This document shows positions 34,951 to 44,212 of a DNA stretch of 64,000 nt, one piece after another. The DNA comes from Thalassospira profundimaris (GTDB lineage Bacteria; Pseudomonadota; Alphaproteobacteria; Rhodospirillales; Thalassospiraceae). Under the pieces are notes generated by a model that searched no databases, was not told the origin of the DNA, and worked only from the letters and a program-made list of their open reading frames with translations. Within the stretch, counting starts at the first letter, position 1. Every line of letters begins with the position of its first letter. The position numbers and the translations under genes are program-made. The DNA lies in the NCBI RefSeq assembly GCF_003326675.1, contig NZ_JPWF01000011.1, forward strand, positions 88,501 through 152,500, given 5' to 3'.

Positions 34951-36175
34951 TTTCCATCAGGGTGGCCCGATTACAACACTTCATCGCATCCTTGACCGCA
35001 ACCCGGAAGAACTCGCCTACGAGATGACGGCCTTTGCCCGCCAGCGGCGCCAAACCCTGATCCTGCCGTGCCTGTATTCCGAACTTGAAACACCGGCCAT
35101 GACGACCATCGTCAATGGCCTTAAACAGGCCACATATATTGATCAGATCGTGGTTGGTCTGGACCGGGCCAATGCCCAGCAATATCTGCATGCCCGCGAA
35201 TTTTTCAAAGACCTGCCCCAGCATGTCCGCATTTTGTGGAATGACGGACCGCGCCTGCGCAGTGTTCATGACCGGCTTGCCGAATATGATCTTGCCCGTT
35301 ACGAACCTGGCAAAGGGCGCAATGTCTGGTATTGCATGGGATATACTTTGGCATCCGGGCGCAGTTCCGTGATTGGCATTCATGATTGCGACATTGCAAC
35401 CTATACCCCCGATCTTCCGGCCAAACTGATGTATCCGATTGCCAATCCGGCATTTAATTTTGCCTTCGCCAAGGGCTATTACGCCCGTGTTGCCAATGGC
35501 ACACTTAAAGGTCGGGTTTGCCGCCTGTTTGTCACGCCGCTCATCCGGGCACTCAAACAGGTGGTCGGCAAGACAGACTTCCTGAACTATCTTGATTGTT
35601 TCCGCTATTCCCTGTCGGGCGAAATGGCGATCCGGACCGATGTTGCCTATGGCTTGCGGGTTGCGTCTGACTGGGGGCTTGAAGTCTCCATGCTTTCGGA
35701 AATGTATCGTAATCACACGGTGCATCGACTGGCACAGGTCGATATCGCTGACGTCTATGACCACAAACACCGTGAATTTGACCCGGCACAAAAAGATGAC
35801 GGGCTGTCACGTATGGCTGGCGATATTGCCAAATCCCTGTTCCGCAAACTCGCCACCCAGGGCACGATATTCTCGCACGAGACATTCCGTACTCTTAAGG
35901 CAACCTATTATCGCGTTGCACTGGATTTGATCGAACAATATCGCGCCGATGCATTGTTTAACGGCCTTAAGATCAATCGCGACGAAGAAGAAAAATGCGT
36001 CGAGGTTCTGTCCGAAGTCATCATCAGTGCCGGTCAGCACTATCTTGAAAACCCGCTTGAAAGCCCGTTCATTCCGAGCTGGCAGCGTGTTGAAAGTGCG
36101 ATGGGCGACATCTTCGAACACCTTTCCAGCGCCGTCGAAGACGACCTGAACGATATGGAAATAGGCAAGGAATAA
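34943..36175 (+). CDS. gpgS: Glycosyltransferase, probable glucosyl-3-phosphoglycerate synthase
   Basis: A 410 aa cytoplasmic GT-A fold enzyme expected to transfer glucose from an NDP-glucose to 3-phosphoglycerate. A DxD-type metal motif is visible as HDCDIATYTPD (Asp148/Asp150). Before it comes the conserved GKGRNVWYCMGYTLASGR block, and near the middle YSLSGEMAIRTDVA. The first part (LILPCLYSELETPAMTTIV) is typical of GpgS. The partner phosphatase gene upstream and the GH13_18 gene downstream support glucosylglycerate rather than mannosylglycerate, but the sugar is inferred. Confidence 0.8.
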   Translation: MADFHQGGPITTLHRILDRNPEELAYEMTAFARQRRQTLILPCLYSELETPAMTTIVNGLKQATYIDQIVVGLDRANAQQYLHAREFFKDLPQHVRILWNDGPRLRSVHDRLAEYDLARYEPGKGRNVWYCMGYTLASGRSSVIGIHDCDIATYTPDLPAKLMYPIANPAFNFAFAKGYYARVANGTLKGRVCRLFVTPLIRALKQVVGKTDFLNYLDCFRYSLSGEMAIRTDVAYGLRVASDWGLEVSMLSEMYRNHTVHRLAQVDIADVYDHKHREFDPAQKDDGLSRMAGDIAKSLFRKLATQGTIFSHETFRTLKATYYRVALDLIEQYRADALFNGLKINRDEEEKCVEVLSEVIISAGQHYLENPLESPFIPSWQRVESAMGDIFEHLSSAVEDDLNDMEIGKE

Positions 36176-36205
36176 AGAGTTCCGGTTTGTCAGGATAAGA
36201 CCTGA

Positions 36206-36697
36206 TTACGACATCATTTCCGACATCGGGAAAATGGCCAGGAAGACCTGAAGAACGTCTTCCTGGCCTTCTTTTTTCAGCACTACAGGCAGTAAAAGAC
36301 GGATACCCTTGCGCCATTCCTTCTGGAAAACTTGCAACTGATGAAGCTGCGGCTGCCCTGTGGTCCGCGCCATTGACAGGGCAGCATGCAGTGACGTTGA
36401 GAAATGGCAATCGACTTCGCGGGCAAAGGCACCGCGCCAATCTTCGCCAGTCAGCGCGACGATGTTTTCCCCTTCCAGAAGTATCTGAAAATCATCCTTG
36501 TCGGGGTGGTATTCATAAATGCTGATATCGTTGATCCAGGAACTCAAATTATCCGGGGTGAAATCATCACGTGTTGGCATATTGCCGTCGGCGAACTGCC
36601 ACCAAAGCGCAAGCAGGTCTCGGGCCTGACGCGGTGCGCTTTCCCCAAGACTTTCAAGCGGAACTTCCTTGTCCTGCGAACTGTATTGCGCTGTCAT
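36206..36697 (-). CDS. PAS_5 domain protein, copy 1 of 3
   Basis: A 163 aa soluble protein with a single PAS_5-type domain, centred on ISIYEYHPDKDDFQILLEG (residues 58-76) and a GEDWRGAF motif. No output domain is present. It is paralogous to the next two genes, which share the YEYxPxKxDF pattern. It lies 17 bases after copy 2 and is convergent with gpgS. Function unknown; stand-alone PAS_5 proteins of this type are common in Rhodospirillales. Confidence 0.75.
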   Translation of the reverse strand: MTAQYSSQDKEVPLESLGESAPRQARDLLALWWQFADGNMPTRDDFTPDNLSSWINDISIYEYHPDKDDFQILLEGENIVALTGEDWRGAFAREVDCHFSTSLHAALSMARTTGQPQLHQLQVFQKEWRKGIRLLLPVVLKKEGQEDVLQVFLAIFPMSEMMS

Positions 36698-36714
36698 CCC
36701 CTACCCGCCAGATA

Positions 36715-37227
36715 TCAGATGTAATGCATGGGCTCATACTCGAAACGCACGCCAAGAACCTGAAAAACCGGATCACCCAAATGATCAACCGTCTGGGCCG
36801 GCATCAAAACCCGCAACCATTGGCGACGATTGCCATGCGGACCGATCAGATGCACATAGTGGAATGTCGGCCGCTTTGTCTTAAGGGTTTTATGCAGAGC
36901 CGCCATCAGACAGGTACCGTATTTCAGATCAATCTCGCGCGGTGTAGATCCCTGAAAACTCTCGCCATTCAGGGCGACGATTGACGGGGCATCTATGCGC
37001 ACAAGGAAGTCATTTTTGACGGGAAGATATTCATAAAGGCAAATGTCATCACGCCATTGCCGCAGGCGTTCGGCACGTAAAATGGTGCGGGACGGAATGG
37101 TTTCACTGCCTGCCTGGGCAAAGGCATCATACCAAAGATCAACCAGCGTGATGATGCTGCTATCAACATTGTCTGGCAAACGATCAAGTTCGGTATCCGT
37201 CGCGTCAAGCAAATACGATGCTGTCAT
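36715..37227 (-). CDS. PAS_5 domain protein, copy 2 of 3
   Basis: A 170 aa paralogue of its two neighbours. ATG at 37227 is chosen since GGGAGA lies 6 bases upstream. The core reads DDICLYEYLPVKNDFLVRID (res. 63-82), then GESFQGSTPREIDLKYGT. It is closer to copy 3 than to copy 1 in this core (IDAP, STPREIDL against CSPRQIDL). No membrane segment or output domain. Confidence 0.76.
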   Translation of the reverse strand: MTASYLLDATDTELDRLPDNVDSSIITLVDLWYDAFAQAGSETIPSRTILRAERLRQWRDDICLYEYLPVKNDFLVRIDAPSIVALNGESFQGSTPREIDLKYGTCLMAALHKTLKTKRPTFHYVHLIGPHGNRRQWLRVLMPAQTVDHLGDPVFQVLGVRFEYEPMHYI

Positions 37228-37294
37228 GGCCAATCTCCCACTTATGCAGGTGGGAAAACCCTACCTTAAAACAAGTATTAGCGACAAATATTCG

Positions 37295-37768
37295 CTATTT
37301 TCCACGATAGAAAAAGTGGGTCACAAAAACCTGGGAAATCACCTTTCCCTGGCGGTCCGTCGCCGTCACAGGCAACAACAGTCGAAGCCATTCCTCCCAG
37401 ATTTTGCGCTCATAGCCGATCTTGTGAAAAACCGGCTGCCCGCGATCAATGACATCAAGCAATGTGGCAAGCAAAGTCGTCCCGAAATCAAGATCGATCT
37501 GACGCGGGGAACATCCCCGATACACTTCGCCACTTGCCGCAATGATATTGGGGGCATCAATACGGATCACAAAATCACGCTTGTGCGGAAGATATTCATA
37601 AATACAGATATCATCGATCCACGGCGCCAGAACATCACTACCAAGCACCTTCCGGTCGGGGACATTGTTGCCCCGAACCGCATCACACCATGCCTTATAA
37701 TACGCCCGGACATGGTTATCTGTATCGTCGGGCAACTGAGGAATTAGAATTTCCTGCGTATACGCCAT
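37295..37768 (-). CDS. PAS_5 domain protein, copy 3 of 3
   Basis: A 157 aa paralogue with DDICIYEYLPHKRDFVIRID at residues 52-71 and GEVYRGCSPRQIDLDFGTTL after it. It lies 135 bases downstream of the GH13_18 gene on the same strand, so the three PAS genes may be read from its promoter or from one in the gap. Its ATG has no obvious ribosome site. Confidence 0.76.
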   Translation of the reverse strand: MAYTQEILIPQLPDDTDNHVRAYYKAWCDAVRGNNVPDRKVLGSDVLAPWIDDICIYEYLPHKRDFVIRIDAPNIIAASGEVYRGCSPRQIDLDFGTTLLATLLDVIDRGQPVFHKIGYERKIWEEWLRLLLPVTATDRQGKVISQVFVTHFFYRGK

Positions 37769-37903
37769 CGCGTAAAATGCCCTTTGGTCTTGCCGTCATA
37801 TTTCGCAATTATAGGTTATACTTGTTGCTTCGCAATACGGATTACAACGTAGGCCAAAACATCATAATGTAATGATTACAACTTTCAAAATATCGCACAG
37901 CAA

Positions 37904-39718
37904 TCAAACAGGCATTGCATCCCTGTATCGCTGCAACAACCGGCTTTCGGTGCGATTGCGGCCATCCAGATTGGAAATCCAGACGATCTGATAAGGCGCC
38001 AGCTTCATTATCCCGTCGTAATCTTCGATCACCTGCTGGGTAATCAGGTCCTGCCAGCCTTCGGTCATGATCAGGTTGATCTTTGAAAGATCAAGATCCT
38101 GTGGCGTCTCGGTCAGGTTAAAGACACAGAAAATGCTTTGTTCATTCAGATGTGACTGCCGCCAAATCCCCAAAAGTGCCGAGCCCAGATTAAGGGTATA
38201 TTGCGTTGCATTGGGATGAAACGCCGGTTGCCCCATGCGGATCGACATCAATGCGCGCAACTGATCAAACGCCGACTTTGCCGGGCCTTCTTCGGACAAC
38301 ACACGTTCGGCGTCTTCAAGCGGCCAGACTTTGCGGTTCAGGCGGCGCGGGATACCGGTTTCCTCGAACGCCTTTTGGTCGTTTTCCGTGGCAAGAATGG
38401 TCTGAACATAAATCGCAGGAATGCCTTCGAGCGACATGGCAATGGCCTGGCTCATCACAAAGCGTTCAAGCCCCATTGTCGCCTCGCCGCCAAAGTTTTC
38501 GGCAAGCATGCTATAAAGCGTGACATTAAGCTCATACGGCTTCTTGCCACCGCCCTTAAGCGCCCGGTAACTGACCTGCCCGCCCATCTTAAGGGCATGT
38601 TCGCGAAGACCGTCAATATCGTCATCCGGGATAAGGTTTTCCGCCGGGCGCAGACCGATCCCGTCGTGACTTGCGGTGAAGTTAAAGAAGGTACACCCCG
38701 CCGGTGCCGGTGGCATTGCCATGATGCATTTGCGGATATAGTCGCTTCGCCCGCTTAGCAGCGCGTGAATGATCACCGGCGGCAGCGAGAAGTTATAAAT
38801 CAGATGTGCTTCATCCTGATTGCCGAAATAGGACAGATTTTCCAAAAGCGGCAAATTGGTTTCAGTGATGAACAGAACATCGGGATAAACCGCATTACAG
38901 GCCAGACGCATCGCCTTGATCAGTTTATGGGTCTGATCAAGATTGATCGATGTTGTCCCTGCCTCTTTCCAGATGAAACCAATGGCATCAAGCCGCACCA
39001 CGCGCACGCCGTGCTGCATGTAATTCAGGACAACCCGCAACATTTCAAAGAAAACATCCGAGTTGCCGTAATCAAGATCAACCTGATCATAGCTGAATGT
39101 GCACCAGACAAACTTTTCGCCGGCCTTGGTCACGACATCATTCAAAAGCGCATGACTGCGCGGGCGCACCACATCGGAAAGATCATCGTTCGGGCTTGCG
39201 GTTTTGATGTAATCAACACCGGGTTTTTCACCGGCCAGAAACTGCTGATACCAGGGATGCGATGCCGAAATATGATTGGCCACCAGATCAGCCATCACCG
39301 TGCCATGCTTGGCAAGGTCTTCGACATCGTTCCAATCACCAAGATCATCGCGCAGCTTGGAAAAGTCGCTGACCGAAAAACCGTCATCGGATGTAAAGGG
39401 ATGAAATGGCAGGATATGGATGCCGGTAAGCCAGTCTTTCAGCCATTTCCGATGAAATTCACCAAGGCTTTGCAGACCCTTTTTACCGTCCTGATGAATG
39501 CTGTCGCCATAGGTGATCAGAAACGCGTCGCGCTGATCCCATTTGCGCAGATATTCTTCCTTTGGCTCTGGCCCGTCGCCCTCGACCGGAAGACCCAATT
39601 CATCAAAAACCCGCAGCACCAGCGCTTCCAGATCATGTCCCGGATAGACATCCGCAAGAAGGTTGCGCATCGCGCTGGCAAACGCAATCCGTCCCGAGGT
39701 TCCGACGACACGATTCAT
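37904..39718 (-). CDS. GH13_18 glycoside phosphorylase, probable glucosylglycerate phosphorylase
   Basis: A 604 aa member of GH13 subfamily 18, which includes sucrose phosphorylase, glucosylglycerol phosphorylase and glucosylglycerate phosphorylase (YcjM type). The catalytic residues are visible: nucleophile Asp244 (VRLDAIGF), acid/base Glu286 (FITETN) and Asp352 (SHDGIGLRP). It is longer than sucrose phosphorylases (about 500 aa), as YcjM-like enzymes are. Next to gpgS and its phosphatase, phosphorolysis of glucosylglycerate to glucose-1-phosphate and glycerate is the best guess. Sucrose phosphorylase is the alternative. Confidence 0.82.
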   Translation of the reverse strand: MNRVVGTSGRIAFASAMRNLLADVYPGHDLEALVLRVFDELGLPVEGDGPEPKEEYLRKWDQRDAFLITYGDSIHQDGKKGLQSLGEFHRKWLKDWLTGIHILPFHPFTSDDGFSVSDFSKLRDDLGDWNDVEDLAKHGTVMADLVANHISASHPWYQQFLAGEKPGVDYIKTASPNDDLSDVVRPRSHALLNDVVTKAGEKFVWCTFSYDQVDLDYGNSDVFFEMLRVVLNYMQHGVRVVRLDAIGFIWKEAGTTSINLDQTHKLIKAMRLACNAVYPDVLFITETNLPLLENLSYFGNQDEAHLIYNFSLPPVIIHALLSGRSDYIRKCIMAMPPAPAGCTFFNFTASHDGIGLRPAENLIPDDDIDGLREHALKMGGQVSYRALKGGGKKPYELNVTLYSMLAENFGGEATMGLERFVMSQAIAMSLEGIPAIYVQTILATENDQKAFEETGIPRRLNRKVWPLEDAERVLSEEGPAKSAFDQLRALMSIRMGQPAFHPNATQYTLNLGSALLGIWRQSHLNEQSIFCVFNLTETPQDLDLSKINLIMTEGWQDLITQQVIEDYDGIMKLAPYQIVWISNLDGRNRTESRLLQRYRDAMPV

Positions 39719-39860
39719 GATGGCTCCTTCCGGGCAGGCAATTCAAAGGGTTACCCCAATGAAATAATGAAATTGCACAGGATGCAAGCAGGCATTTCGC
39801 GATGCCGAAATGTTACTCATACTTGTTTGGTTCTCTTAGTTTCAGCAACCGTGCTTGGTG

Positions 39861-40331
39861 CTACTTTGAGTATCGCCAAGCTTTCAGGATTTTTGTGTTT
39901 TTATCGACCCCGAAAAACAGACGTAAAAACCAAGGGCGAAAGAACAAGATAACGACACCGAAATAGCAACCAAATACAATGGAGAAAAAAGGAACCATTG
40001 GTTTAGGTCCGTCAAGAACACGAAGATAAACCATCGCCATAAGAGGCATAAGTGCAATCGCGTATATTACTCCCGGCCCGGGCAGCGGCCAAAATCCATA
40101 ACGTAGTTGCATTTTGGCGAACCTACCTCCGAGTGCTCGCCTTGGGCTAAAGACCACGCCGATGAAAGCCCAAGCAAAAAGCAGCCTAGCCTCGAACAAG
40201 CTTGCCGGCAAAACACGTACTAAGATCAGAAATCCTGAAATGATTGGCCAAATTATCAACACTGTCAGGTTGATGCCGCGAAAGTTCTTGTCCCGATATA
40301 AGCGGACGAGTTTTCTTGCAAACTGATACAT
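39861..40331 (-). CDS. Hypothetical inner-membrane protein
   Basis: A 156 aa protein with four hydrophobic segments (about 22-40, 47-62, 88-105 and 113-133) and a basic C-terminal tail. I do not recognise a family. Part of the gene is AT-rich (22 of 60 G/C at 39961-40020). It lies upstream of the phosphorylase gene on the same strand. Confidence 0.6.
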   Translation of the reverse strand: MYQFARKLVRLYRDKNFRGINLTVLIIWPIISGFLILVRVLPASLFEARLLFAWAFIGVVFSPRRALGGRFAKMQLRYGFWPLPGPGVIYAIALMPLMAMVYLRVLDGPKPMVPFFSIVFGCYFGVVILFFRPWFLRLFFGVDKNTKILKAWRYSK

Positions 40332-40395
40332 ATCACTCCCAGAGCAACCAAAATACTAGTTTGGCAATTTTAACGAGAATTTCTGAAATGAGGTT

Positions 40396-40428
40396 AAAAA
40401 AAAACGAGCACCAAAACTGCGGTGCCCG
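40396..40428 (-). terminator. Intrinsic terminator of the ThDP-enzyme gene
   Basis: On the minus strand CGGGCACC / GGTGCTCG (40421-40428, 40405-40412, one G-U pair) is followed by nine T residues (40396-40404). Confidence 0.85.
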
Positions 40429-40454
40429 TCAATATCCACTGAACTTGCCAGCAC

Positions 40455-42182
40455 TCAAGGCGCAATCGTTACCTCAACCAGCGCATGGGTACGCTTGGTA
40501 TCGATATGTTTGATCGCATCGTGCAGAATACCCGGCAGGTCTTCGGGGCGCTTGGCCTTGGCGACCCAGGCACGGCTGGCCTCGGCGACCTTGGTGAAAT
40601 CCGGGCTGGGTTTAAGGGCGGTTAACGGCATTTCATTGGTTTTCGCCGCATAGCCGTTGGGATACATCCCCGCCACAGACTGGCGCACTGCCCCCCATTC
40701 ATTATTGTTCAGAACAAGGATCAGGACCGGAAGTTCAAGCGCCTCGGCGATCTGGTGACAGGCCGTCGGGTTGGCAAACATGTAGGAGCCATCACCCATG
40801 GTCGCGACCACAAGCCTGTCCTTATCGGCAAGCTGATAGCCCATCGATGCAGGGAATGACCAGCCAAGACCACCGGAATGCGGTTCCTGATACCAACTGC
40901 TATGTTCCGAAAGTGAAAGTGGCTCCAGCGGGCAGCCAAGCTCGGAAAACACGGTTGCCGCACGACCGGCAATCGCATCGGACAGGCAGCGCGATACATA
41001 GGCCTTGGTCATCGGGTCGACCGCCCCGGCATCGGCCATCGCCAGTGCCCTTTTGCGGGTTTCGGCATTGATCGTGGCAATTTTGCCCCGACGATCCGAA
41101 CAGGTCGCAGCATGATCTGCATGACGGCGATCCATCGCCTCAGCCAGCATCATGATGACATCGCCGGTCTCGCCAACAAGCGATATGTCCGCGGCAAAGT
41201 TACGGCCCGGGAAACGGGAATAAAGCGGGTTTTGTCCGATCTGCACCACCTTGCAATCCGGGCGCAGCGTATGAATATCGGGCGACCAGGGGGCAAGACA
41301 ATCAATCACCACCACCGCATCGGCATCCTTAAGCCAGGGTGCCGGGTCCATACCGGCAAACATCGGATGTTCGGTGCCAATGGCAAGCTGGATCGCCCAA
41401 TATTGCACAACCGGAATACCCCACTGATCAACCAGTTCGGAAAAGCGGCCAAATGCCTCGGCGGTACCCGTACCGCGCTGGGCAATGATCACCGGGTTCT
41501 TGGCATTGGCAAGAATATCTGCTGCCTGCTCGACACAGGCTTGCGGCGGGGCCACCGGAACCGGCTGCATGCGAAGCGGCCCGTCAATCTCGTCCCCCGG
41601 GCACGGTTCACACAGAACTTCACGCGGCAGACTGACATAGGTCGGACCTTTGGGGACCGAGGATGCAATCGCATAGGCGCGGTCAACGACTTCGGGCACC
41701 TGTTCTGGGAATTTCAGTTCATATTCCCATTTGGAGCTTTCGCGCACCATGGCCGCCTGATCACGCATTTCCTGACCCCAGCCGATCGGAACGGTGCGCG
41801 CCCCAAGGCGGCCCTTTTCCATAACCGGGGTTCTGCCCGACATCAAAACGACCGGCACATGTTCGGTCGCGGCATTGATCGCCCCAATCGCGCAATTGGC
41901 AAGACCGACATTGGTATGCGCCATGACGGCCTGCGTTTTTCCGGTCGCGAGGTAATAGCCATGCGCCATGCCCATCGCCGCATTTTCGTGCGGCATGATC
42001 AAAGCATGCGGAAGATCGATGTCCTTTGCCGCCGCCTCGGCCAGACCTTCGATGATCGGCGGAAAGTCGGTGCCGGAATTGGCAAAGATGTAATCAATCC
42101 CGATGGCCTTCATGCGGGCCAGAACCGCGCCGCCGGCAGTCAGGGTAATTTGGCCGGATTTTTCACGCTTGTCGTTTGTCAT
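40455..42182 (-). CDS. Thiamine diphosphate-dependent enzyme, acetolactate synthase/benzoylformate decarboxylase-like
   Basis: A 575 aa cytoplasmic enzyme with the three-domain ThDP fold. The catalytic glutamate that activates the cofactor is in MPHENAAMGMAHGYY (near residue 67). The ThDP-binding motif starts GDGSYMFANPT and ends LNNNEW. It is not a standard acetolactate synthase by neighbourhood: no small subunit is nearby. A divergent IclR regulator suggests a catabolic role, for example decarboxylation of an aromatic or branched 2-oxoacid. Substrate unknown. Confidence 0.85.
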   Translation of the reverse strand: MTNDKREKSGQITLTAGGAVLARMKAIGIDYIFANSGTDFPPIIEGLAEAAAKDIDLPHALIMPHENAAMGMAHGYYLATGKTQAVMAHTNVGLANCAIGAINAATEHVPVVLMSGRTPVMEKGRLGARTVPIGWGQEMRDQAAMVRESSKWEYELKFPEQVPEVVDRAYAIASSVPKGPTYVSLPREVLCEPCPGDEIDGPLRMQPVPVAPPQACVEQAADILANAKNPVIIAQRGTGTAEAFGRFSELVDQWGIPVVQYWAIQLAIGTEHPMFAGMDPAPWLKDADAVVVIDCLAPWSPDIHTLRPDCKVVQIGQNPLYSRFPGRNFAADISLVGETGDVIMMLAEAMDRRHADHAATCSDRRGKIATINAETRKRALAMADAGAVDPMTKAYVSRCLSDAIAGRAATVFSELGCPLEPLSLSEHSSWYQEPHSGGLGWSFPASMGYQLADKDRLVVATMGDGSYMFANPTACHQIAEALELPVLILVLNNNEWGAVRQSVAGMYPNGYAAKTNEMPLTALKPSPDFTKVAEASRAWVAKAKRPEDLPGILHDAIKHIDTKRTHALVEVTIAP

Positions 42183-42202
42183 CAGACGCCTCTTGCATTC
42201 AT

Positions 42203-42255
42203 TTTCGATATTTCTATATTTGAAATATTATTTATAATATAGTTTATTATCGAAA
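42203..42255. promoter_or_regulatory. Candidate IclR operator region
   Basis: The outer arms TTTCGATA (42203-42210) and TATCGAAA (42248-42255) are perfect inverted repeats. A nested pair, ATATTTC (42208-42214) / GAAATAT (42222-42228), lies inside. The AT-rich 158-base gap is between the ThDP-enzyme gene and the divergent IclR gene. Confidence 0.55.
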
Positions 42256-42340
42256 TCCGGGCGACGTCAAGCACGACGTCCGGCCGATCAACTTTGCGCG
42301 CCCTTCACTTCCGCCCACCAAACAGCAGGCAACATTCGTC

Positions 42341-43102
42341 ATGACCAGCCAACTCAACGGTTCCGTCCTTAAGGCCTTTAAAATTCTTGATCTGTTTGCA
42401 GCGGGAAAGACGGAGCTGACGGCAAAGGAAACCGCCGACGCACTTGGTATCAACATGATCACCGCGCACCGTTTTTTGCACACACTGGTCCATGCGGGCG
42501 CATTGCGGGCGACGTCACGCGGGGTTTTCCGGCTGGGATATATGTTTGCCGATCTGGGTGAACGGGTTTTACATGATGGCAATCTGCCAACACTGTTGCA
42601 GCCGATCCTTGATCAGTTGGCCCGCGACACGGGCGAGGCCTGCATGGCGACCGAATTTGATCGCGATATGGCGATCTGCATTGCCAAGGCCCTGCCCGAC
42701 CGGCCACTTTATGTCGATATACGGATTGGCTCGAAACTTGATGCCTTTTGTACGGCCCACGGCAAGCTGTGGCTGGCCTATATGAGTGCCGATAATCAGG
42801 ATCGCTATTTCAAAAATGCGCAACTGACCGGCATGACCGATCACACGATCACCGATATCCATAAATTAAAGGAAGAACTTGCCACCATTCGCGCACAGGG
42901 CTTTTCGACCAATAACGGTGAACGCGAAAATGACATCTATGCCATCGCGGTGCCGATCACAACCCAGCATGGCAAGATGATATCGGCCTTTTCGGTGTTC
43001 GGCGCTTCACCGGCAACGCTTGATCAAAACCGCGCAGCGTTTCTTGGTCACCTGCAAACCGCCGCACTTACCGCGCGCAGCACCCTTTATGGGGATGCGT
43101 AA
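42341..43102 (+). CDS. IclR-family regulator
   Basis: A 253 aa regulator: an N-terminal winged helix-turn-helix (LTAKETADALGINMITAHRFLHTL) and a C-terminal IclR effector domain (RIGSKLDAFCTAHGKLWLAY). It is divergent from the ThDP-enzyme gene and probably controls it. Its 3' end overlaps the convergent AraC gene by 16 bases. Confidence 0.87.
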   Translation: MTSQLNGSVLKAFKILDLFAAGKTELTAKETADALGINMITAHRFLHTLVHAGALRATSRGVFRLGYMFADLGERVLHDGNLPTLLQPILDQLARDTGEACMATEFDRDMAICIAKALPDRPLYVDIRIGSKLDAFCTAHGKLWLAYMSADNQDRYFKNAQLTGMTDHTITDIHKLKEELATIRAQGFSTNNGERENDIYAIAVPITTQHGKMISAFSVFGASPATLDQNRAAFLGHLQTAALTARSTLYGDA

Positions 43103-44103
43103 TCAACATGGCGCACGGCACCGGGCGACATGCCCGTTGTACGCTTGAAGGCACGGCTGAATGCCGCGACCGAGGCATAGCCAAGCCGGTCGGCTACATC
43201 ATCAAGGCTTAGGTTTTCGCGTCCGATCCACTGACTGGCCAGACGCATGCGCAAATTGGTCAGATATTGCTGCGGGGTGGCGCGGGTCAGCTCGACAAAC
43301 CGTTCGGCAAAGACCGAACGCGACATCCCCATTTCCGATGCCATATCGGCAACCGACCAGTTCCGGCCCGGTTCCTTGTGAAGGGCGGCCAAGAGGGACG
43401 CCAGTTTCGGATCACGCACCGCTTCGACCCAGCCGCACACGTCACAACCTGCCTCGACCCAGCGCCTAAGAATGGCCGCCGCCACCACATCGGCAAGCCG
43501 CGTCAGGATCACACCATAACCCGGACGTTTGGAACGAAGTTCAGCGGTCATAACATCCAAAATCGCCGGAATTTGCGGATCATGATCCGGCACCGTTTCG
43601 ATATGCATCACTTCGGGCTTAAGATGTGCCAGCGGATGCAACCAGCCCAGATCAAATTCCATCGCACAACTGAAAATCAGATTGTCCCTTGATCGGCAAA
43701 CATCGGCCTCGCACGCCCGGATTTCCGATGCCGCATCACAAAGCCGTGCGACCTCAAAGGCATCGACACTGCGCATGGCAACGCCATCTTCACTATAAAG
43801 ATCATGAATGCCCGCACAGGGCAGCAACACCGCATCCCCGCAACCCAGAACATGTACCGCCCCGCTTTTGGTGCGCAGATGCACCGTGCCCTGCCCGATG
43901 AAATGGAACCACGCCCGGCTGTCGTCGACTTCCTCGCCAAAGCGCAGGCCATAGGGGGCGGATATTTCGATGCGGCGGTAATCAAGCCCGCGCAGCCGAA
44001 CCCCCGAAAGCAGTTCATTGACCATGTCATGACCGGCCGCATTGAACTGGCCTTCGATATGATCAGACGGGCTATTGAATGCGGTGTTTGGGATCGGGGA
44101 CAT
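43087..44103 (-). CDS. AraC-family regulator with cupin_6 sensor
   Basis: A 338 aa regulator. The N-terminal part has the cupin_6 pattern of redox- or drug-responsive AraC proteins (AWFHFIGQGTVHLRT, then GDAVLLPCAGIHDLY). The C-terminal helix-turn-helix pair ends AFSRAFKRTTGMSPGAVRH. It is divergent from the NepI-like efflux gene, with an inverted repeat between, so it most likely controls that pump. Confidence 0.87.
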   Translation of the reverse strand: MSPIPNTAFNSPSDHIEGQFNAAGHDMVNELLSGVRLRGLDYRRIEISAPYGLRFGEEVDDSRAWFHFIGQGTVHLRTKSGAVHVLGCGDAVLLPCAGIHDLYSEDGVAMRSVDAFEVARLCDAASEIRACEADVCRSRDNLIFSCAMEFDLGWLHPLAHLKPEVMHIETVPDHDPQIPAILDVMTAELRSKRPGYGVILTRLADVVAAAILRRWVEAGCDVCGWVEAVRDPKLASLLAALHKEPGRNWSVADMASEMGMSRSVFAERFVELTRATPQQYLTNLRMRLASQWIGRENLSLDDVADRLGYASVAAFSRAFKRTTGMSPGAVRHVDYASP

Positions 44104-44110
44104 GACATTT

Positions 44111-44156
44111 CGGACGATTGATCAATTAATTCAGACAAACTGTCATAGATCGTCCG
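44111..44156. promoter_or_regulatory. Candidate AraC operator in the efflux-gene promoter
   Basis: CGGACGAT (44111-44118) and ATCGTCCG (44149-44156) are perfect 8-base inverted arms 30 bases apart. A TGACA (44103-44107) / TGTCA (44141-44145) pair is interleaved. It lies in the 109-base divergent gap. Confidence 0.5.
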
Positions 44157-44212
44157 CACGGTCCAGACTATTTTTGGTGCAACGCAAAAACACCAATTCA
44201 AAGGACTGCCCC

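Noticed and set aside
38765..39952. A 395-codon plus-strand frame antisense to the GH13_18 gene
   Set aside because: The minus strand carries all three catalytic residues of GH13; this frame lacks any family pattern.
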